DNA of 52,701 nucleotides from the NCBI GenBank assembly GCA_964649195.1, contig CAZYPK010000016.1, forward strand, positions 1 through 52,701. The letters run 5' to 3'. The notes under the pieces were generated by a model, which saw only the letters and a list, made by a program, of their open reading frames with translations, ran no database searches and had not been told where the DNA came from. Made by a program: the position numbers and the translations under genes. Position 1 is the stretch's first letter, and the number at the start of each line of letters is the position of its first letter. The stretch is from JTS-RE9 sp964649195. GTDB lineage: Bacteria; Planctomycetota; Phycisphaerae; Phycisphaerales; Phycisphaeraceae. Shown here in pieces: positions 16,836-25,211 of this stretch.

Positions 16836-18401
16836 ATGCTTTTTCATACCAACCTTCGACGGCTGTTGTGCATGGGTCTGGTGGCGGTTTTTGCCTTGTT
16901 GCCCCTGCCCGCCAGGGCGGATCTCGATGCGGCCAAGGAGTTTGACCAGTTGTTTGGCGAAGCGGTCAAACAGGCCCTGGTGACGCCTGACATCGCCGAC
17001 GACATTTCCTTGGCCAAAAAGCTGATCGAAGCCGCCGGCACGGCGACGGAGAAGCTGCCGCTGATGACGCTGATGCTGGAGAAGGCGTATGATCTGTGCG
17101 CCCGCGACAGCAGCGGCACGACCACCGCCATTGCCGCGATGGAAACGCTGGCGGATCGGTTCCCGGACCGCCGCGTGGCCGCCACCCAGAAAATCCTCAC
17201 CCTGCTCCAGCGCGACTACACCCGCGCCAAGGCCGGCGATCTGCCCGTGGCCGGCGGGGCCCTGATCGACAAGCTCATCGAACTGGGCGAGGCCCACGCC
17301 TCGGCCGGCGACCTGCCTTATGCCGTGGCCGACTACACCAAGGCGCTGCCCGTGTCGATCCGCATCAAGTCGCCCCATGAACCGGCCATCCGGGCCCGCA
17401 TCGTCGCCCTGACCCATCGCCATCGCATCGAGACGCAGGTCAATTCGCTTCAGGAGCGCGTGCTGCGCGACCGCAACGACAAGGTGGCCGGCACCGAGCT
17501 TGTCTCCCTTTACGTCACCGAACTGGACAAGCCCTCCGCCGCCCAGCAGTACCTGGACATGGTCAGCGATGAAGACACCAAAAAGCACGTGCCCATGGCG
17601 GCAAAGGACCTGGGCGAACTGTCCACCCAGGAACTGCTCTGGCTGGGAACGTGGTACGAAACCGTTTCCAAAAGGGCTTCGAGCATCCCCGCCAAGCGAA
17701 ACACCCTGACCCGATCCGAAAGCTACCTCGAAACCTTCCTTGAAAAGCAGAGCGACCAGGACCTGACCAAGCTCCAGGCGGAACTGACGCTCAAGCGGGT
17801 GCAGACCGCCCTCAAGGATCTGACCCCGGAGACGCCGGGCGTGAAGGAGCCGGCCGAAAAAATCTTCGTCTTCACCGGCAAGCCGCTGGCGATCGAGGCG
17901 GAAAGGGCCCAGGTCATTGCGGAACCGATGAAGATCGAAAAAACCGTCAGCGCATCAGGCGGAGCCTACATCTGGCGTCCGGGAACCATCGGGCAACGTG
18001 CGGAGGACGGGCCGGGGCACGTCGTGTTCTACATCAGGAGCAACGAGGCCGCCGATGTCTATATCTGGGGCCGCGTCCGTTCCCCTGATGAAGCCAACAA
18101 CTCGTTCTACATTGCCGTCGCCAAGGACAAGGTGACCACCGGCGAGCGTCGTCGATGGGACCTGCCCAACGACAGCCGGAACTGGACCTGGACCTTGTAC
18201 TCCGGACGCCGCGGCCGCGACCGAGGCCCCGACCGGGTCGGCCCGCCCGGACGCTTCGGACCGCCGCAGCGAGAACCCGAAGGCACCACCATCCGCCTCG
18301 AGGCCGGCATCAACTCCATCATGATCTTCCCCCGCGAACACGGCGCCCAGCTCGACGGCATCTACATCAGCAAGACCAACGAACGCCCGCCGGGCCGGTG
18401 A
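16836..18401 (+). CDS. Secreted protein of unknown function
   Basis: A 521-residue protein with a signal peptide (LLCMGLVAVFALLPLPARA). Residues 30-330 are helical and probably contain TPR-like repeats (PYAVADYTKALPVSIRIK, then ARIVALTHRHRIETQV). Residues about 350-520 look like a beta-sandwich similar to carbohydrate-binding modules: FVFTGKPLAIEAERA begins it and LDGIYISK ends it, with a Gly/Arg/Pro-rich insert (RRGRDRGPDRVGPPGR) near residues 455-480. A periplasmic or surface role, possibly in polysaccharide binding, is inferred only from these traits. AGGG lies 7 nt upstream of the ATG. No operon partner is visible. Confidence 0.65.
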   Translation: MLFHTNLRRLLCMGLVAVFALLPLPARADLDAAKEFDQLFGEAVKQALVTPDIADDISLAKKLIEAAGTATEKLPLMTLMLEKAYDLCARDSSGTTTAIAAMETLADRFPDRRVAATQKILTLLQRDYTRAKAGDLPVAGGALIDKLIELGEAHASAGDLPYAVADYTKALPVSIRIKSPHEPAIRARIVALTHRHRIETQVNSLQERVLRDRNDKVAGTELVSLYVTELDKPSAAQQYLDMVSDEDTKKHVPMAAKDLGELSTQELLWLGTWYETVSKRASSIPAKRNTLTRSESYLETFLEKQSDQDLTKLQAELTLKRVQTALKDLTPETPGVKEPAEKIFVFTGKPLAIEAERAQVIAEPMKIEKTVSASGGAYIWRPGTIGQRAEDGPGHVVFYIRSNEAADVYIWGRVRSPDEANNSFYIAVAKDKVTTGERRRWDLPNDSRNWTWTLYSGRRGRDRGPDRVGPPGRFGPPQREPEGTTIRLEAGINSIMIFPREHGAQLDGIYISKTNERPPGR

Positions 18402-18442
18402 GTGCGCTGCGCGACAGCAGGAAAACAGGAAAGCAAGAAAAC

Positions 18443-18488
18443 AGGAAATGTAGGAACGAGGCGGTTCGCTCCGGCTCCTACATTTCCT
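18443..18488. repeat. Hairpin repeat on the left of the assembly gap
   Basis: AGGAAATGTAGGA and TCCTACATTTCCT form a 13-bp perfect stem around CGAGGCGGTTCGCTCCGG. The unit is repeated at 18598-18643. Neighbouring CAGGAAAACAGGAAA and its complement at 18651-18670 extend the symmetry. Confidence 0.7.
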
Positions 18489-18497
18489 GCTTTCATG

Positions 18498-18597
18498 NNN
18501 NNNNNNNNNNNNNNNNNNNNNNNNNNNNNNNNNNNNNNNNNNNNNNNNNNNNNNNNNNNNNNNNNNNNNNNNNNNNNNNNNNNNNNNNNNNNNNNNN
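18498..18597. other. Assembly gap of exactly 100 N
   Basis: A run of 100 unknown bases, the conventional placeholder for a scaffold gap, so the true distance is unknown. It sits between two copies of the same hairpin repeat, which is probably what broke the assembly. Nothing between 18402 and 18688 looks coding. Confidence 0.95.
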
Positions 18598-18643
18598 AGG
18601 AAATGTAGGAACGAGGCGGTTCGCTCCGGCTCCTACATTTCCT
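18598..18643. repeat. Hairpin repeat on the right of the assembly gap
   Basis: A direct copy of 18443-18488 with the same 13-bp stem and loop, followed by the same CTTTCATG. Confidence 0.7.
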
Positions 18644-18688
18644 GCTTTCATGTTTTCCTGTTTTCCTGTTGTTCCTTCTCCTGTTCCT

Positions 18689-19525
18689 TCACTCCAAGAC
18701 GAAACGCATCGTCGGCAGTTCACGATCGATCACCGTTCGGGTGAAGACGCAAAGCAATCGATTGGCCCGGCGAAGCCGCTGCACATCCGCCCCCGGATCC
18801 CCCGGATCCCCCGGATCAGCATCAACCAGATCATCCCCCGGATCGTCGCCGAGCCGGCGCAGCAGGTCGATCGTTTCGCCGCGCACCCGCCACGGGCCGG
18901 CGGCGCTGATCGACTGCCCGTTCGCTGTTGCGCCGGCCTCCATCGTCACGCCGCCGGCGCGGGGATCGAACAGCAGGTGGCCGCCCGATGATCCGATGGG
19001 CTGCCCCGTCACCACATCGCGGTCAAGCTCCGGCTTGAACCCGCAGTCCGCCAGCACGTTCCACTGAAACCGCAGCAGCGCCGTCGCCATCTGACGATCC
19101 GCGTCATCCGCCTGGGCGTTGCCCGCCTCCTCGACGCGCAGCGATTCAATGAAGCGGACCAGGGCGTCAAACACGCGCGGATGCGGGTCGTGATCCATCA
19201 GCAGGGAGGCGACAAGATCGGCGCCGTACATCCCCAGCCGGTGGGCTTGAAGATCGGTTCGCAGGTGGTGGAATGAATCCTGAAGGTCCCACTCGGTGAT
19301 GGCGGCCAGATCGGAGGCGGGCCTGGTGGCGGCGATGACTTCGCCGCGGGTGAGCAGATCGATGCCGCCGCAGAACCGGGCGATGGCCCCGGGGCTGGTC
19401 CGCCGGCTGCCCTTGGCCAGCCCGCGCAGCTTGCCATGCTCGCGGGTCATCAAAGCGACCACCTGGCTGGTCTCGGACCAGTCGATGTGACGAATGCAGA
19501 CAGCCTGGTCCTTGAATCGCGGCAT
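18689..19525 (-). CDS. recO: DNA repair protein RecO
   Basis: A 278-residue RecO, which anneals single strands and with RecR helps load RecA at gaps. The N-terminal OB-fold is clear (KDQAVCIRHIDWSETSQVVALMTREHGKLRGLAKGSRR spans the first strands), followed by ICSLLTRGEV-like and helical segments. RecO usually has a four-cysteine zinc site in the C-terminal half; here the region around ADCGFKPELDRDVVTGQP keeps one cysteine, so zinc is probably not bound. Near residues 235-250 a 9-bp tandem repeat encodes DPGDPGDPG. The ATG at 19525 begins the conserved core; an ATG at 19543 is also possible. A frame reading further upstream is only repeat sequence. Confidence 0.88.
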   Translation of the reverse strand: MPRFKDQAVCIRHIDWSETSQVVALMTREHGKLRGLAKGSRRTSPGAIARFCGGIDLLTRGEVIAATRPASDLAAITEWDLQDSFHHLRTDLQAHRLGMYGADLVASLLMDHDPHPRVFDALVRFIESLRVEEAGNAQADDADRQMATALLRFQWNVLADCGFKPELDRDVVTGQPIGSSGGHLLFDPRAGGVTMEAGATANGQSISAAGPWRVRGETIDLLRRLGDDPGDDLVDADPGDPGDPGADVQRLRRANRLLCVFTRTVIDRELPTMRFVLE

Positions 19526-19548
19526 GGTGCGGAGTCGAATCATAAACG

Positions 19549-19726
19549 AGACAGGGAACAGGGGACAGGGGACAGGAATCAGAGCGAAGCCGCAAGCGGC
19601 TGTGGATAGTTGGTAGCCGCAGCGTCCTCGCTGCGCGTCTGCGGAACAGGGGACAGGGAACACACAAAGTCTCCATTGCTTGAAGCTGATGGCTGATAGC
19701 TGAAAGCTGATGGCTGAAAGCTTTTC
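19549..19726. repeat. Heptamer arrays and GTAGCCGCAGCGTCC repeat upstream of recO
   Basis: GGGGACA-type units at 19549-19578 and 19642-19660, the AGCCGCAAGCGGCT core at 19590-19604, a GTAGCCGCAGCGTCCTCGCT unit at 19613-19640 also present near 6019, and GCTGAAA/GCTGATG units at 19684-19722. No gene is present. Confidence 0.7.
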
Positions 19727-19800
19727 ACAGGTCGCTCATCTCCCGTGCTGATTCACGTTCCATCAGGCTGCACACGTCCGCGACTCGTTGAGTCGCGGCT
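19727..19800. repeat. 74-bp repeat overlapping the 3' end of murD
   Basis: Nearly identical to 21357-21430: GTGCTGATTCACG, CCATCAGGCTG and a terminal hairpin CCGCGACTCGTTGAGTCGCGG. This copy contains the murD stop codon and encodes its last 16 or so residues. Confidence 0.75.
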
Positions 19801-21222
19801 CGCCAGCTTCATGAATGCCGCGCCTCGCGCTTCGAAGTTGGTGAACTGGTCCCAACTGGCGCAGGCGGGCGAGAGAAGGATGACATCGCCGCGCTCCGCG
19901 ACTTTCTGCAGCGACAGCATCGCGTTTTCCAGCGTTTCACTTTCAACGATGATCGCGCCGCCTGCTGCGGCCTCGGCGGCGGCGGCGATGGCGGGGCCGG
20001 TGGCGCCGATGGTGTGGATCGACTTGCAGTGCGACCTGGCGAACGCCGCCAGCGGGGCGAGGTCCGCGCCTTTGTCGTAACCGCCGAGGATGAGGTGAAC
20101 CCGGCCCGCGTCAAAGCTGCGCAGGGCCAGCATCGCGGCCTCCGGCGTGGTGCACTTGGAATCGTTGTAGTGGCGGACGCCGTCACGATCATCCACAAAC
20201 TGCAACCGGTGCGGCAGCCCGGCGAAGGCGGAGACATGACCCGCCGCCTGCGACCGATCAAGACCCGCGGCGATGCACACCTGCACCGCCATCGCGGCAT
20301 TGATCCGGTTGTGTTCGCCGGGGATCAGGAGCGGCGGAATGTCGCCCGGCAGCGATGACATATCGCAGGAGGAAAAGTCGCGCACCTGCGAAGGCGCCAG
20401 CGGCGAGGTGAACCCCGTCGCACCGGGGCCGAGGATGGCGATGTCATCGTCGCGCTGGAAATCGAGCAGCGCCTGCTTGGCGGTGCGGTAGTGGTCGAAC
20501 GAGCCGTGCCAGTCCAGGTGGTTGGGGGCGAGGTTGGTGATCAGGGCGATGTGAGGCGACCAGCGGTCTTCGCGCAGTCCCTGGAGCATGAAGCTGGAGA
20601 GTTCGAGAACGACCCAGTCATCGTGGCCGATTTGGTCGAGGCGGCTCAGCAGCGAGCCGCCGAGGTTGCCGCCGAGAAATAAGTTCCGAGTTTCGGGTTC
20701 CGGGTTCCGAGTTGAACGGATTTCGGATTTCGGATTTCGGATTTCGGATTTATCTGTGGCTATTTCTCGCCTTTTTGCTTTTTCGATTTCCGCAAGGAGC
20801 GAATCTCCGACCATCGTTGTCGTGGTGGATTTGCCTGCGCTGCCGGTGATGCCGATGGTGCGCCGGCGGTTGGGGAGGCGCTCGACAAGCAGGCGGATTT
20901 CGCTGGTGAGTTTCGCGCCGGCCTGTTGTGCCGCGGCGAGACAGGGATTGTTCATCGGCCTGACCGCCGGGTTGACGACGATGAGGTCCGCGTCGGTGAA
21001 GTCGCTGATGCGGTGTTCGCCCAGCCGGTAAGTGATGTGCAGATCGGCGAGCGAGGCGAGGCTGTCTTGCAGTTTTTCCGCCGGTTCCTTGTCGGTGACG
21101 AGGACGCGGGCCCCCTGATTTGCGAGGAAGCGCGTCACGCCGACGCCGCCGCCGAACCGGCCCAGCCCCATGACGACGACGCGACGGTTGGCCAGTGAGG
21201 AGGTGGGCATGGGAAGTCGCAT
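19753..21222 (-). CDS. murD: UDP-N-acetylmuramoyl-L-alanine:D-glutamate ligase
   Basis: A 489-residue MurD, which adds D-glutamate to UDP-MurNAc-L-Ala using ATP in the cytoplasm. Domain 1 begins VVVMGLGRFGGGVGVTRFL; the P-loop is GITGSAGKSTTTT near residue 125; GGNLGGSLL and NLAPNHLDWHGS follow; the C-terminal domain contains YNDSKCTTPEAAMLALRSF and LLSPACASWDQFTNFEARG. Two oddities are seen. About 30 extra residues between the P-loop helix and the GGNLG strand are encoded by 7-bp arrays (20681-20750). The last 16 residues (RDSTSRGRVQPDGT) come from an intergenic repeat family. All catalytic motifs look intact, so the protein is probably active. Presence of MurD supports a peptidoglycan wall. 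Confidence 0.95.
   Translation of the reverse strand: MRLPMPTSSLANRRVVVMGLGRFGGGVGVTRFLANQGARVLVTDKEPAEKLQDSLASLADLHITYRLGEHRISDFTDADLIVVNPAVRPMNNPCLAAAQQAGAKLTSEIRLLVERLPNRRRTIGITGSAGKSTTTTMVGDSLLAEIEKAKRREIATDKSEIRNPKSEIRSTRNPEPETRNLFLGGNLGGSLLSRLDQIGHDDWVVLELSSFMLQGLREDRWSPHIALITNLAPNHLDWHGSFDHYRTAKQALLDFQRDDDIAILGPGATGFTSPLAPSQVRDFSSCDMSSLPGDIPPLLIPGEHNRINAAMAVQVCIAAGLDRSQAAGHVSAFAGLPHRLQFVDDRDGVRHYNDSKCTTPEAAMLALRSFDAGRVHLILGGYDKGADLAPLAAFARSHCKSIHTIGATGPAIAAAAEAAAGGAIIVESETLENAMLSLQKVAERGDVILLSPACASWDQFTNFEARGAAFMKLASRDSTSRGRVQPDGT
20681..20750. repeat. Two heptamer arrays inside murD
   Basis: GTTCCGA/GTTTCGG-type units at 20681-20711 are followed by almost five exact GGATTTC units at 20717-20750. 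On the minus strand they encode KSEIRNPKSEIR and then RNPEPETRN in frame. Confidence 0.9.
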
Positions 21223-21356
21223 GAGCCGCGACGTGACACGTCACGGACGTGAACGGCCTGTAAGGAGTGAAAATCGCGCGGGGTGAGCAGCCTCGAAAAC
21301 CGTGAAGAGCAGGAGACAGGGGACGGGGAACAGGGACGGGTCGCGCGACGCCAAAC

Positions 21357-21430
21357 ACAGGTCGTTCATTCTCCGTGCTGATTCACGCTCCATCAGGCTG
21401 TTTGCGTCCGCGACTCGTTGAGTCGCGGCT
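21357..21430. repeat. Second copy of the 74-bp repeat
   Basis: Matches 19727-19800 with few changes; ends with the same GACTCGTTGAGTC hairpin. It lies 10 bp beyond the stop of the CvpA-like gene. GGGGACA-type units precede it at 21310-21340. Confidence 0.75.
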
Positions 21431-21440
21431 GGGGGCGGCA

Positions 21441-23177
21441 TCAAGGCACTTCGATGCGGTTGAGTTCCTGCGTGTGGACCGTGCCGACCTTGAGGTTGAT
21501 CAGCGTCACGCCTTTCTGCACGAGGAAGTAGAGATACAGATCATCCTTGGCGCTGAGCTGTCGCACGGGCAGTTCGGCGACGGCCTTGATGGGCGCCTGC
21601 GGATCGTATCGAAGCTTCATGTTCCTCGATTCATCCATGGTCCACGCATAACCGACCGGCTGCCAGTTGTTGCCCCGGTTGTCCTCGATGAAGATCGGAT
21701 GCACGGCCCCGGCCAGCGCCAGCGCCTGGCCCAGGATGGACTGGGCGGCATCGCGCGACATCTTCACCCGCACCACCGCCTGGCCGTCGGGCTGGTGGAC
21801 CCTCGTCACCATGTTGGCCGACGAAATGGCGCCGCTGTGCATCTTGATCAGCATGTCGCCCCGGCGGATGTCGTTGCCGGTGAACTCGAACTCGGTCGCC
21901 AGGTTCTTGCTGGTCATGCGCGGGAGGTCGGCGGTGAGCTGAATATCCTCACCCTTGAGACCGGACCGGCCGCCCTGCTTGTCGCCGATGTTCGTGCCGG
22001 GATCGGCGCCGGTGGTTCCCGCGATGACCGTGCCATCGGTGGCGATGTGCTCGCCGATCAGCGCCAGCACCTGCTCCGGCTTCGGTTCCCTGAGCGCCTT
22101 GTCCGCATCGGGCAGGAGCAGCCGCAGGTTGCGGACCATCAGGTAGCGTTCCTTTTCCTTCACCGGCACGAGGAACGCGAAGGTGAGCTTGGCGTCGGCG
22201 GCGCTGTCGGTCATCACCACCGCGCCGTCGTGGTTCACCACGGTGAACTCGCGCATGTTGGTGGCCGGGTTCTTCAGATGGGAGATGGCGAAGGGAAGAT
22301 GAACCTTCGGATCGGAATCGGGCTTCTCCGAGCTGAAGGCGATCAACTGCACCTGATGGGGGAAGACGCGAAGGCGGGGGTCGCCGTCGTAGTTTTTGTC
22401 CTTGTTGGTCCAGTGGGTTTCGATGGTGACGATGCGGTGCTGGTTGCCGGCGATCCACTGCGGGAGGTTGGTTTCGCCCTGTTTTTTCAGGCCTTCCACG
22501 AGCAGCTTGGGAAGCGTTTCCAGGGGCGTGGGCTGGCTGTGATGGGTGGTGACGGTGACGGAGCCGGGGGTGGCGGCGGTGGAGCTGTATTCATCGCCGC
22601 GCAGGCGGACGAGCTGGGAGGTGTAAAGAAAATCGGCGCGCTCGTTGGCGAGCGACTTGCCGTTGGCCGGCGCGAGCGAACCGCCGGAGAGTCTGCTGAA
22701 GAAGCCTGCGGCGATGCTGTCCACCTGAATCCAGAGCGTGTCCTTGCGCAGGACGGCGCCGGTGCCGGGTTCGAGGGTGTAGGGGCGGTAGCCGACGATT
22801 TCGGGGCCGGCGGGCAGATGCGACACGCCGATCATGAAGATGCCTGCCGAGAGCACGGCGGCCATCGCGCCGCAGATGCCGCCGGCGATGAGGTTGGTGA
22901 GCTGGCTGAAATCGGCGTTGCCCGTCACGAACTTGTCCATGAGGAATCGCAGCAGCAGCAGGATGAAAACAAAAGGCATCACCAGCCCCACGGCCCACGC
23001 ATAGCGCGGCATCATCCCGCCGAGCATCCCCATCGCCACCGGCTCCCAGAACGCAAAGGCCAAGGCGCCGGCGACGATCACCATCCCCAGATGAAGCAGC
23101 GCGCTGAGAAAACCTTGCAGCCCCTGCCAGTAGGCGATGCCGAGCACGAAGACGAGTATGCCGAGGTTGAAGAGCAT
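21441..23177 (-). CDS. CvpA-like membrane protein with large extracytoplasmic domain
   Basis: A 578-residue protein. Residues 1-120 hold about four membrane segments (LGILVFVLGIAYWQGLQGFL, LLHLGMVIVAGALAFAFW, VMPFVFILLLLRFLM, GGICGAMAAVLSAGIFMIG), an arrangement and composition like CvpA (colicin V production) proteins. The remaining 450 residues are soluble, with a predicted beta-rich part near residues 370-500 and no motif I recognise. CvpA relatives have been linked to envelope integrity. It lies between murD and a degenerate secretion-ATPase gene on the same strand, fitting an envelope role. The sequence just upstream of the ATG is a heptamer array rather than a Shine-Dalgarno site. Confidence 0.6.
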   Translation of the reverse strand: MLFNLGILVFVLGIAYWQGLQGFLSALLHLGMVIVAGALAFAFWEPVAMGMLGGMMPRYAWAVGLVMPFVFILLLLRFLMDKFVTGNADFSQLTNLIAGGICGAMAAVLSAGIFMIGVSHLPAGPEIVGYRPYTLEPGTGAVLRKDTLWIQVDSIAAGFFSRLSGGSLAPANGKSLANERADFLYTSQLVRLRGDEYSSTAATPGSVTVTTHHSQPTPLETLPKLLVEGLKKQGETNLPQWIAGNQHRIVTIETHWTNKDKNYDGDPRLRVFPHQVQLIAFSSEKPDSDPKVHLPFAISHLKNPATNMREFTVVNHDGAVVMTDSAADAKLTFAFLVPVKEKERYLMVRNLRLLLPDADKALREPKPEQVLALIGEHIATDGTVIAGTTGADPGTNIGDKQGGRSGLKGEDIQLTADLPRMTSKNLATEFEFTGNDIRRGDMLIKMHSGAISSANMVTRVHQPDGQAVVRVKMSRDAAQSILGQALALAGAVHPIFIEDNRGNNWQPVGYAWTMDESRNMKLRYDPQAPIKAVAELPVRQLSAKDDLYLYFLVQKGVTLINLKVGTVHTQELNRIEVP

Positions 23178-23178
23178 G

Positions 23179-23404
23179 GGGAAGTTCCGAGTTTCGAGTT
23201 CCGAGTTCCGAGTTTCAAGTCAGGGCCGGCGCATTTAGCCGTTCGCCTTGGCGAACGGAGTATTGATGGCTGAGTTCCGAGTTTCGAGTTCTGAGTTTCA
23301 AGTCGAAGACGGCACGAAGGTAAATCCAAAATCCGAAATCCGAAATCCGAAATCCGAAATCCGAAATCTTTTCAACTCGGAACTCGGAACTCGAAACTCG
23401 GAAC
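23179..23404. repeat. Dense heptamer arrays with a CCGTTCGCC hairpin
   Basis: GTTTCGA/GTTCCGA units at 23184-23218 and 23273-23300, AATCCGA/AATCCGA units at 23323-23368 and AACTCGG units at 23372-23403 fill the gap between two genes. The second and fourth are complementary in type, so the region can fold on itself. The hairpin CCGTTCGCC-TT-GGCGAACGG is at 23239-23258. No separate gene is visible. Confidence 0.85.
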
Positions 23405-25045
23405 TTATTCTTTTTCCTTCGCCAGCACCCGGCCCACTTCGGCGATGGCGGTGACGCCTTCGACGACGCGGGTGAGCGCCGCCTCCTGGAGCCAGAGCAT
23501 TCGCTGTTTGCGCAGGTGGGCGCGCACCTGATCGAGCTGGCCCTGGGCGATGAGCTTGCGGGCTTCGTCATCGAGCACCATGACTTCGAACACCGCCGTA
23601 CGCCCGCGGTAGCCCATGCCCTGGCAGTCGGGACAGGTTTCCTCATTCTTGCCGGCCATGATTTTGCCGCCGGGCTTGTAGAGTTGCTGCACCTTGTCGG
23701 GCGGCAGGTTCATTTTCTGGAGCGCGGCGGGATCGGGCTTGAAGGGCACGCGGCAGGTGGTGCAGAGCTTTCGCACCAGGCGCGGGGCGATGATGGCCGT
23801 CAGCGCGGCGGCGGCGTCCTTCGGGTTGCCGATGGTCTTGATCCAGGTCTTGAGCGTGCCGAAGGTGTCTTCGCCGCGGATGCCCGCGTAGAAGCGGATT
23901 TCTTCCGCATTGGAGGCGACGACCTTGGCGGTGGGCACGTCGCCGAGTTTGGCGACCATGATGACGCCGGGGTCCCGCCGTGTGAGCACCGCCAGCGACT
24001 GGCTGATCGCGGCGGCATCGGCGCCCTGCGGGATGGTGGTGTGCGTCACGCCTTCCACTTCGTAGGCGACTTCGTCCTCGAGGGTGACGATGCTTTCGGT
24101 GTAAGGGTCGTGCTGATTGATGCAGGCGTAGAGCGTGGCGGTCATGCCGTTGCCCGGCGGACAGGCGACGAGAACCACGCGGCCCTTGCCCTTGAAGACG
24201 GGGTCCAGCGCCTTGATCTGCGCGGGAAGCAGCCCGCTGTCCTGAAGCCGCATGGCCACGCTCTTGTTCGGATCGATCATGAGCGCGGCGGTGATCTCGC
24301 GGGTGGAGCCGATGGTCACCAGGCGGATGAGGTGGCTCTTCTTCTCGGCGCCTGATTCGAGGTAGAGTTCGCCGACCTGTTTCTTGCGGCGATCCTCCAC
24401 ATCGAGCCTGGCGATGCCCTTGAGATAATCGAGCGTGGCCAGGCCGACTTTGTTGTCCATCTCCGGCAGCTTGTACGGCACGCCATCGATGCTCGCCACC
24501 GCGGTCGCATTCTGGGCCCCGATGGCCAGATCGACGCGCTGCGCCCCGCGCGGCAGGGCGAAGCCCAGCAACTCCTCGACCTTCTGATGCGCCGCCGCCA
24601 GCGGGTTGCCCTGCCCGGTGGGCACATCCTGCCTCACGCCGGCCTTGTTCGTGAAGGCGATCGTCGCATTCTGCTGGGCGTCGGCATACCGCTTGGCCGC
24701 CACCTTCTCGCCCACCCACGTCTGCGGATTGAAGCTCCAGCGCTGATCCTCCCGCACCTTCCCGTTGCGAAACTGCACATACGCGGCCAGGCTCCCCACA
24801 ATGATCAGCAGCGCCAGCGGCAGCCCGATCCAGAACGAACCGATCAGCAGCCAGAGGGCGAAGGCGAGCGCCCCGGACAGCATGAGGATCAGGTTCCACA
24901 TGCGGCGAGGCAGAAAAAACCGGCCCAGGTCCTTGTCGATGCGGCCGATCGCCGTCGCCCACAGGCCCAGCGCGACCGCCATCACGATCGGCTTGAAAAC
25001 GCTCATGAGCACGGCAGTGTCGGCGCTGGCGAGAGTGATCATCAT
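23405..25045 (-). CDS. GspE/PilB-like protein with degenerate ATPase motifs
   Basis: A 546-residue protein of the type II secretion / type IV pilus ATPase family. Residues 15-95 contain two or three membrane segments, unusual because GspE and PilB are cytoplasmic. Conserved framework is clear: TLYACINQHDPYTESIVTLEDEVAYEVEGV, LTRRDPGVIMVAKLGD, and the zinc-binding CTTC...CPDC region followed by GYRGRTAVFEVM. However, the Walker A is CPPGNGMTATL (the lysine of GxTGSGKT is Met) and the Walker B strand reads IIMVAKLGD-like where the family has IMVGEIRD. It is therefore unlikely to hydrolyse ATP and may be a structural or regulatory paralogue. The next gene upstream on the same strand is an R-M pair and beyond it an intact pilT. 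Confidence 0.8.
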   Translation of the reverse strand: MMITLASADTAVLMSVFKPIVMAVALGLWATAIGRIDKDLGRFFLPRRMWNLILMLSGALAFALWLLIGSFWIGLPLALLIIVGSLAAYVQFRNGKVREDQRWSFNPQTWVGEKVAAKRYADAQQNATIAFTNKAGVRQDVPTGQGNPLAAAHQKVEELLGFALPRGAQRVDLAIGAQNATAVASIDGVPYKLPEMDNKVGLATLDYLKGIARLDVEDRRKKQVGELYLESGAEKKSHLIRLVTIGSTREITAALMIDPNKSVAMRLQDSGLLPAQIKALDPVFKGKGRVVLVACPPGNGMTATLYACINQHDPYTESIVTLEDEVAYEVEGVTHTTIPQGADAAAISQSLAVLTRRDPGVIMVAKLGDVPTAKVVASNAEEIRFYAGIRGEDTFGTLKTWIKTIGNPKDAAAALTAIIAPRLVRKLCTTCRVPFKPDPAALQKMNLPPDKVQQLYKPGGKIMAGKNEETCPDCQGMGYRGRTAVFEVMVLDDEARKLIAQGQLDQVRAHLRKQRMLWLQEAALTRVVEGVTAIAEVGRVLAKEKE

Positions 25046-25079
25046 GAGTATGCCAAGGCAGGAGGGAAGAGAAACGAAA

Positions 25080-25112
25080 CAAAAAAAGAAACCGCCCCAC
25101 GGGAGAAGCGGT
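25080..25112 (-). terminator. Intrinsic terminator after the R-M pair
   Basis: On the minus strand ACCGC...GCGGT, with an inner CTCCC/GGG pairing, is followed by TTCTTTTTTT. It lies about 100 bp past the endonuclease stop and before the next minus-strand gene, so it separates the two units. Confidence 0.6.
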
Positions 25113-25211
25113 GAGTTTAATCGGGAAGGGCGGAAGGGGGCAAACGCAGAGACACAAAAATGGTGGCATTTTCGTGACCTCCCCGGAAAAAAGAGCGGGC
25201 GCGCTTGAATC

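Noticed and set aside
18498..18597. Treating the N run as a biological feature
   Set aside because: Exactly 100 N is the usual scaffold-gap placeholder.
23179..23404. A CRISPR array in the dense repeats upstream of the GspE-like gene
   Set aside because: Units are contiguous 7-bp tandems without spacers, and no cas genes are nearby.
23516..25169. Long plus- and minus-strand frames overlapping the GspE-like gene
   Set aside because: They lack family motifs and signal sequences, while the gene at 23405-25045 has clear homologous segments.
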